In this document: piece after piece, positions 58,797 through 64,000 of the stretch
How the letters are laid out: every line of letters starts with the position of its first letter
Numbering within the stretch: position 1 is the first letter of the stretch
NCBI RefSeq assembly: GCF_037392515.1
Contig: NW_027133912.1
Span: 111,382 to 175,381, forward strand
From: Haliotis asinina
Taxonomy: Eukaryota > Mollusca > Gastropoda > Lepetellida > Haliotidae
Direction of reading: 5' to 3'
Length of the DNA stretch: 64,000 nt
Made by a program: the position numbers and the translations under genes
The notes under the pieces: generated by a model
Databases searched by the model: none
What the model was told of the DNA's origin: nothing
The model's input: the letters and a program-made list of their open reading frames with translations, nothing else

Positions 58797-61700
58797 TAGG
58801 GCTGGATATTGCCCTGATTTTCATATTGCGATATATTGCAATAATTTTAGAGATATTGCAATATATTGCGATATATTGACTAGGAGGTTTCTGCCCATAC
58901 ACATACATCATAAATTCATTATAGCTCTCTGTGTGTGACATCAAGGTCTAAGTTACCGTTACACCATTCATTCAGGCGCCCTGTGTATCGCTGTAAGCCA
59001 GTGGTTTACAGATAAATAACAAGATATGGAGACAACATGGAATGTTTAATTGAAGTATTGCAGTTTTGTGAACACAATAATAAAGGTAACAGAAATAAAA
59101 TAAATATGTTTTGGCACTTTGGTTGTTTAATAGCCTCCAGACTGACCTAAATTTAGAAAAGTATAACATTTTGTAACAAATGATAACACTATGGAAACAT
59201 AAAAATAGTTGAATCAAAGGCAAGTCTGCCACCAGTAATCTGTCAAAGTTGTCCACATTAGTGGAAATGCACCCATTACCACAAACGAAAATAAAGTTCA
59301 GTTGCACACTTTGCGAAATCGTTCCTCACACAAACTGTTCACTTCAAGTTCTTCTTCAGGAACAGAAGCATGTCCAGATTGTCGGGCTTCAGTGAAGCTC
59401 TGTTGGGTGTAATAATGTCTCCAGCTGTGGAAAATGCGCGTTCAGAGGGTACGCTTGTGGCTGGGACACAGAGCATCATTTTCACAAACACAGCTAGGAT
59501 TGGAAACCTCAACTGATTTACTTTCCACCACCCCAAACTATCACTGCTGAGGGGAATCGGGCCGTCATTAAAGTACCTGTCAACATCACGTTTTGCCAAA
59601 TCGAAAGGCGATTGGGCAGGTTCATCATCAACAATAAATACGTCACCAAGGATTCCCTCCAACAGACTAGGTTTACTGGTGAAACTGTTACCTTCAGAGT
59701 CTACTGCTTGTTTTGATGAAGTAGTGATGTCTGTGGAATCCTTACATTCAGGTTTCACATTAACAGGCACATTTTCCTCAATGTATGGGAGGTTAGGGAG
59801 AGCAGGGATAGATTCTGTGGGTTCAGTCTTTACAGTGAGTAGCTTGCGCTTTTCTGTAATCAGTCTGGCAGTCTCAGTCGTGACCTTTTTAAAAACATCA
59901 TACTTTTCTTCATCACTGAGGAAAGGCAAATGTTTAAACCTTGGATCCACTGCTGATGCACAATACAGCAAATCTGCCTGTTTGACATATCTTGGCTGAA
60001 GGTCTGATGTCATGATCTCTTTCATTTCCTTGATGGTGGCACTATCTGCATCGTCAGGTCTCAGTGCAACAGTGAGAAGGTGATGTTTCAGAGGCATAAT
60101 GACAGAGGCAGTTGGTGTACCTTCAGAGCAGAGAAGTGTTGTCATATCTTTCATTGGTTTTAAGAAATGGACAACCTCCTCTGCAAGACTGATTTCATTA
60201 TCAGTTAGTGACGGTAAATCTCCCTTTGTCTTGGAAGTTTCCTTTGCCACAAGCGCAGTAATGATAGCTTCCCGCATTTCCAAAAATCTTGCCACCATGT
60301 CAAAGGCGCTGTTCCAGCGTGTCACACAATCAATGATAAGGTCATGGTTTGGGAGAGCGAGAAGTACAGCCCTATCTCGCAGGACTTGATTTGCTGGTGG
60401 ACTGCGATGAAAGAATCCAACAATTTTTCTCATCTTTCCTAGGATATGTGACACCTCTTTCACCTTGAGGGACTTTTGCACAGCGAGGTTGAGTGTATGT
60501 GCTAGACATGGTACATGGAGGTTGGACTTGCACAGGTTTACAGCCTTAGTTATGTTTGCTGCATTGTCTGTAGTGACAGGGGGAAACCCAACAGTAGTGT
60601 TGACCCGCCAATTCTGTACAGCACTTTGTAATTCATCAGCAATGTTCTGAGCTGCAACATGAAATATAGAATATCATATTAATTTTAATCTTTGATCAAA
60701 TTAGACGAATTCAGTAAGTTTTAGTAACATTCATGCAAACAAATGTATATTTAAATCTGGAATCTTAAAAAGTAAAATCAATATTGAACCACTTTCAGTT
60801 AATATTGATTACTGAATGGGTTTCTGAGCAATGTTTTAAGGGATTCGTTTGGATGGAATGGATTCATAAATAAATTTGCAAAGATAATTCCTTATACAAA
60901 TTTGTAAAATTGTTTGGATTTTTTTTTGACAGCTTGTAACATTCACTATCCCAATGTGCCACCATATTGATACGGCATTCAGTGATTTATCAAAAGAACA
61001 AATGCTTATTTAATATTTACACATTCAATTACCTGTGTGGCTTTCATTGAGGACACGTGTCTGAAGAACTAAGTTGACAATTTCCCAGTCCTTGTTGATA
61101 TGGCATGAAGTGATAGTCAGGTAGCTATCTGTAGCACAACTCGTCCAGCCATCGGTTGTTAACGCAACCTATGTAATTATACAGAATGGTGGGTTTCAAA
61201 GAACAAAATCTGTGCAGAGTTACAGGCAGTAAGATTGATAATTCGTTTATTCAATGATAAATAAAAGAAAGATTCAGTCTAAAATTTTAATTGATCATTG
61301 AAAGATACTGTGATGTGGCTTCCATATGTACAAGAATCTTCTCCCCAAATGTAATATTTTAATTATTTATGATTTTTTTATGTCAGTGAAACAACACAAC
61401 ATTCAAGCAAGTTGAAGCAGTTAAGAATGACTCTACTACACAAACCACATACCTGTTCAGCTTCCTTCAGTTGTATCAGAATTTGTCTCTTTGTCTCTTC
61501 ATACATCTGTGGAATGATTTTATTGGCAAACGTATACCGTGAGGGACAGCGGTATTTGACATCTAACTCAGACAGGAGTTCTCGAAATTCATGATCGTCT
61601 ACAATCGAGTACGGCCGAAGTCCTCTTACGATGAAACGTGCTATCTTGTTTGTGATTGACATCGCTCTAGGTGAAGTGGCCGAGTACTCCTTCTTTTTTT

Positions 61701-62172
61701 CGAACACGTGGGTGATAGTCTGTTGTAAGCACTGTGGCGCACACTCGGTAAGCACTTCTGGCTCAAGTTTCACTTTCCCTTTCCCCAAAGTGACAGTCTG
61801 AGACGACATAATCTGTTTCTTGTGGTGAATACGAATGTGGGAGCTCAGATTGCTTGTTCCCCCGCTGTATTTGACATTTACGTTACAGCTATTGCACACA
61901 GCTATGTTCTCTTCAACCTTACCATCAGAGATGCGTTTTTTGAGTCCGAAATATTTCCAAACATCACTTTTTCCACGCTTGTTAGGAATTACCTCGTATT
62001 CTCGAGGGGCATCCGCCATTTTGTTGCTAGGGAAATCAAGGGCAGATAATTCAAGGGGAGCTAACTCTGGATGACCCAATATATTGCAGAATTCGAACCA
62101 ATATCGCGATATTCGTATCGTGGGACTCTATACCGGTATATACCGGTTTACCGGTAATATTGCACAGCCCTA
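58797..62172 (-). mobile_element. hAT DNA transposon, inverted copy
   Basis: Exact reverse complement of 55,199-58,574 including the flanking ATGGAAAA duplications. It results from the palindrome, not from an independent insertion. Confidence 0.95.
59339..62019 (-). CDS. hAT transposase, inverted copy
   Basis: Exons (minus strand) 62,019-61,453, 61,168-61,033 and 60,651-59,339. Same 671-residue protein as the copy at 55,352-58,032, with no differences seen. Confidence 0.92.
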
Positions 62173-62328
62173 TTTTCCATAGTTATATTATATTTGTTCA
62201 ACTCCACATTGTCTATTATCGTAAAAGTAACCCAGCGTGTTTCTTGATAATTGTCCGTCGTTGGGCTATTGTTTTCCATATAGTGGATTGGTTCAATTTG
62301 GTAACCCTAGTAAATCTTTACTTATACC

Positions 62329-62766
62329 ATGGCTTCCTCATACACTCACCGCATGGTTGATATCCTCGACGACGCATTCACTCAACGATCCCCGACGATC
62401 AGTATTCCCTATAAAGTATGGGGTAAATTGTGTTGCCTCTCCCTCATCCTTAAATGCCTGTTTTTGTACGTTTATAATATGGGGGACCCGCGGAATTCAA
62501 CTATTCAACGAGCAGGCAGAAAACTAAAAAGAGGTGTCTTTTGATGGCAGCCAGCTTTTTTGTTCACGCCCAGTCCCCCTGATTTGTTTGACAGGATCAG
62601 GCAGATGCTACTCGTGGCCGCAAAGCCATCACGCCTGGCCACGAGGAACCCGTCCCATCAGGAAAACATAGACCAGGCTTTGCATATCGGGGCAGCGGTA
62701 TTCCTAATGTACGGCCTGTATTTTCAACATGGAAGTGGAAAGTCAAGTGGAAGTCGTGGTGGCTGA
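62329..62766 (+). pseudogene. Unknown ORF with hydrophobic segment, inverted arm
   Basis: Mirror copy of 54,605-55,042. Confidence 0.4.
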
Positions 62767-62845
62767 GCGGGCTAGGCGGCTGACTTTGTGTGCTGGCGAT
62801 TAGGTGCCTGACTCTGAGGGTGCGGGTTCGAATCCCGGATGGGAC
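62753..62845 (+). mobile_element. tRNA-derived SINE head, inverted arm
   Basis: Mirror copy of 54,526-54,618. Confidence 0.75.
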
Positions 62846-63212
62846 TCAACCGGAAAAAGTACTAGAATTTGTACTTTACTAAGAAAGTGAAATCCCAAAT
62901 ATGACATATGTTGCATTTGACCACTTTCTAAATGGCATCGTGTAATCCTGGCCTGTATTTTGATTTTCCTCTCCTCGTGGGCCTTGGCGTTAAAGCAGCA
63001 TTTAGAGATAGAGACGTGACCATCTTCTTTCAGTTGACTTCATACTGCGTAAAACTACGTTATGAAGCGGGAATTTATAAAATTGCACTGTATATAACAA
63101 GACAGAAGACAACAACAACAGCATTTATGTCCCAAAGCCATTTCAGAACAACTATTACATCTTGATATGTATTAAGGTTGTATTTATTTCAAGCAATGGT
63201 TTTTTCCTAAGA

Positions 63213-63632
63213 AAGATTTCAATTTCACAAACGGGATCAACTAGACACTGAAAGTGTATCAGAATATTTCGCTGCTTTGAAGAAATTAACAAGAAACTGT
63301 GGATTTGGCCCTAGTCTCAATGGTGTCTTTTGTTAGGAAGATTTGTGTGTGGCATTAAGAATGAAAACATCCAAAAACGTCTCTTGACAGAAGAAGTAAG
63401 TTGCACAAGAGCTTTGGAAATTGCTGTTGGTATAGAAACGGCGTCGCATGATACATTTGAACTCCAGGGAAAGAAAGACAATTCAGTTCATAAAGTTAAA
63501 TTCAATAAACAGTCATACAAAAGTCAAGAAAAGACAAGAAGCTCAGAACCTTGTAAAAGATGTGGGAACTTTGGACATTTTGAAGATAAATGCAAATTCA
63601 AAGATGAACTTTGTAATAATATCATGGAATAA
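63213..63632 (+). pseudogene. Gypsy-type gag fragment, inverted arm
   Basis: Reverse-complement copy of 53,739-54,158, identical in sequence. Confidence 0.85.
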
Positions 63633-64000
63633 TAATTTATACAAAAATTCATTTATTACCACTACAAGCATTATACATTAGGATTCAGATATTAAGAAAA
63701 TATACACATAGCATATTAATTTCATCATGATCAGTAGTAGCTTAGAGGAAGACACCAGCTTAAAGCAAGAACTAATTTCATAGATCTACAACTCCACAAG
63801 GGTTTAAAATTACAAGTGCATTGTTTAAAGATGTTTGTACATAAATCCTAGCCCGAGATATTCAAAATGCCATGGTTAGAGAAACTGTTCATTCTAGACA
63901 GTTTAATGAGCTTCTTTGAAGAAAACATATCATTAGTACAACAGTGTGACAACATTTTTAATTAAGGTCATTAAGCAGGACCTAGTGAAGCACATCTATT

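Larger units (their letters stand above)
53371..64000. repeat. Spacer-less palindrome, arms of at least 5,315 bp
   Basis: Axis between 58,685 and 58,686 (CGAAC|GTTCG). Position x pairs with 117,371 minus x. Reading frames of the two arms correspond exactly in position and translation through to the window end, and spot checks of bases agree at the axis, at the hAT ends and at the outer edge (53,371-53,380 against 63,991-64,000). The right arm is cut by the window end, so the true length is unknown. Confidence 0.97.

Noticed and set aside
58797-62172. Second independent hAT insertion
   Set aside because: Position, target duplication and sequence are the exact mirror of the first; it belongs to the palindrome.

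Overview
The window looks like animal (metazoan) nuclear DNA, most likely from a gastropod mollusc and probably abalone (Haliotis). Reasons: intron-containing transposase genes, an exon of an animal cationic amino-acid transporter, TTAGGG-type telomeric motifs, and a short repeat at 3342-3606 whose tail (gcggcgtaaaactaaaactcactcactc-like) I associate with abalone interspersed repeats. The species call rests on memory of that repeat, not on a search. I see no complete ordinary host gene; almost everything recognisable is mobile-element DNA.

Layout. 1-10,776 is single-copy in this window: remnants of a minus-strand Ty3/gypsy integrase (about 1.9-2.6 kb), a SINE-like insertion with target duplication (3.3-3.6 kb), a plus-strand BEL/Pao pol (3.9-4.9 kb), a plus-strand Ty3/gypsy gag-pol (5.3-7.7 kb), a minisatellite, a broken HTH/coiled-coil ORF (8.3-8.9 kb) and a diverged ~170-bp tandem array (9.0-10.1 kb). 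From 10,777 a large nested-repeat block begins, almost all minus strand: an LTR-like repeat ('LTR-E'), LINE and MULE remnants, an unknown ORF, gypsy 'A' (RNase H-integrase-PPT-LTR) with telomere-repeat arrays inside its RNase H region, a mariner, minisatellites, gypsy 'B' (protease-RT-RNase H-integrase-chromodomain, split by several insertions), a truncated SLC7/CAT transporter exon fused to the gypsy B protease, a gag remnant, a tRNA-derived SINE and an envelope-like ORF pair next to a second LTR-E at 36,991.

Block 10,777-34,858 is repeated in the same orientation at 36,987-58,685 (starting offset 26,210 bp) with high identity but with indels: the second copy lacks about 2.1 kb and 3.7 kb present in the first, and carries a 3,376-bp hAT transposon (55,199-58,574) absent from the first. 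That hAT has 8-bp target duplications, matching ends and an apparently open three-exon BED-zinc-finger transposase. At 58,685/58,686 the sequence folds back: 58,686-64,000 is the reverse complement of 53,371-58,685 with no spacer and no difference seen, so the hAT and its flanks appear a third time, inverted. The fold-back point coincides with the end of homology between the two blocks.

Reading: one large element or nested cluster bounded by LTR-E could have been tandemly duplicated by recombination between its LTRs, after which hAT insertion, microhomology deletions and a palindromic rearrangement occurred. Uncollapsed haplotypes plus a fold-back read or assembly artefact is a serious alternative, and the data given cannot separate the two.
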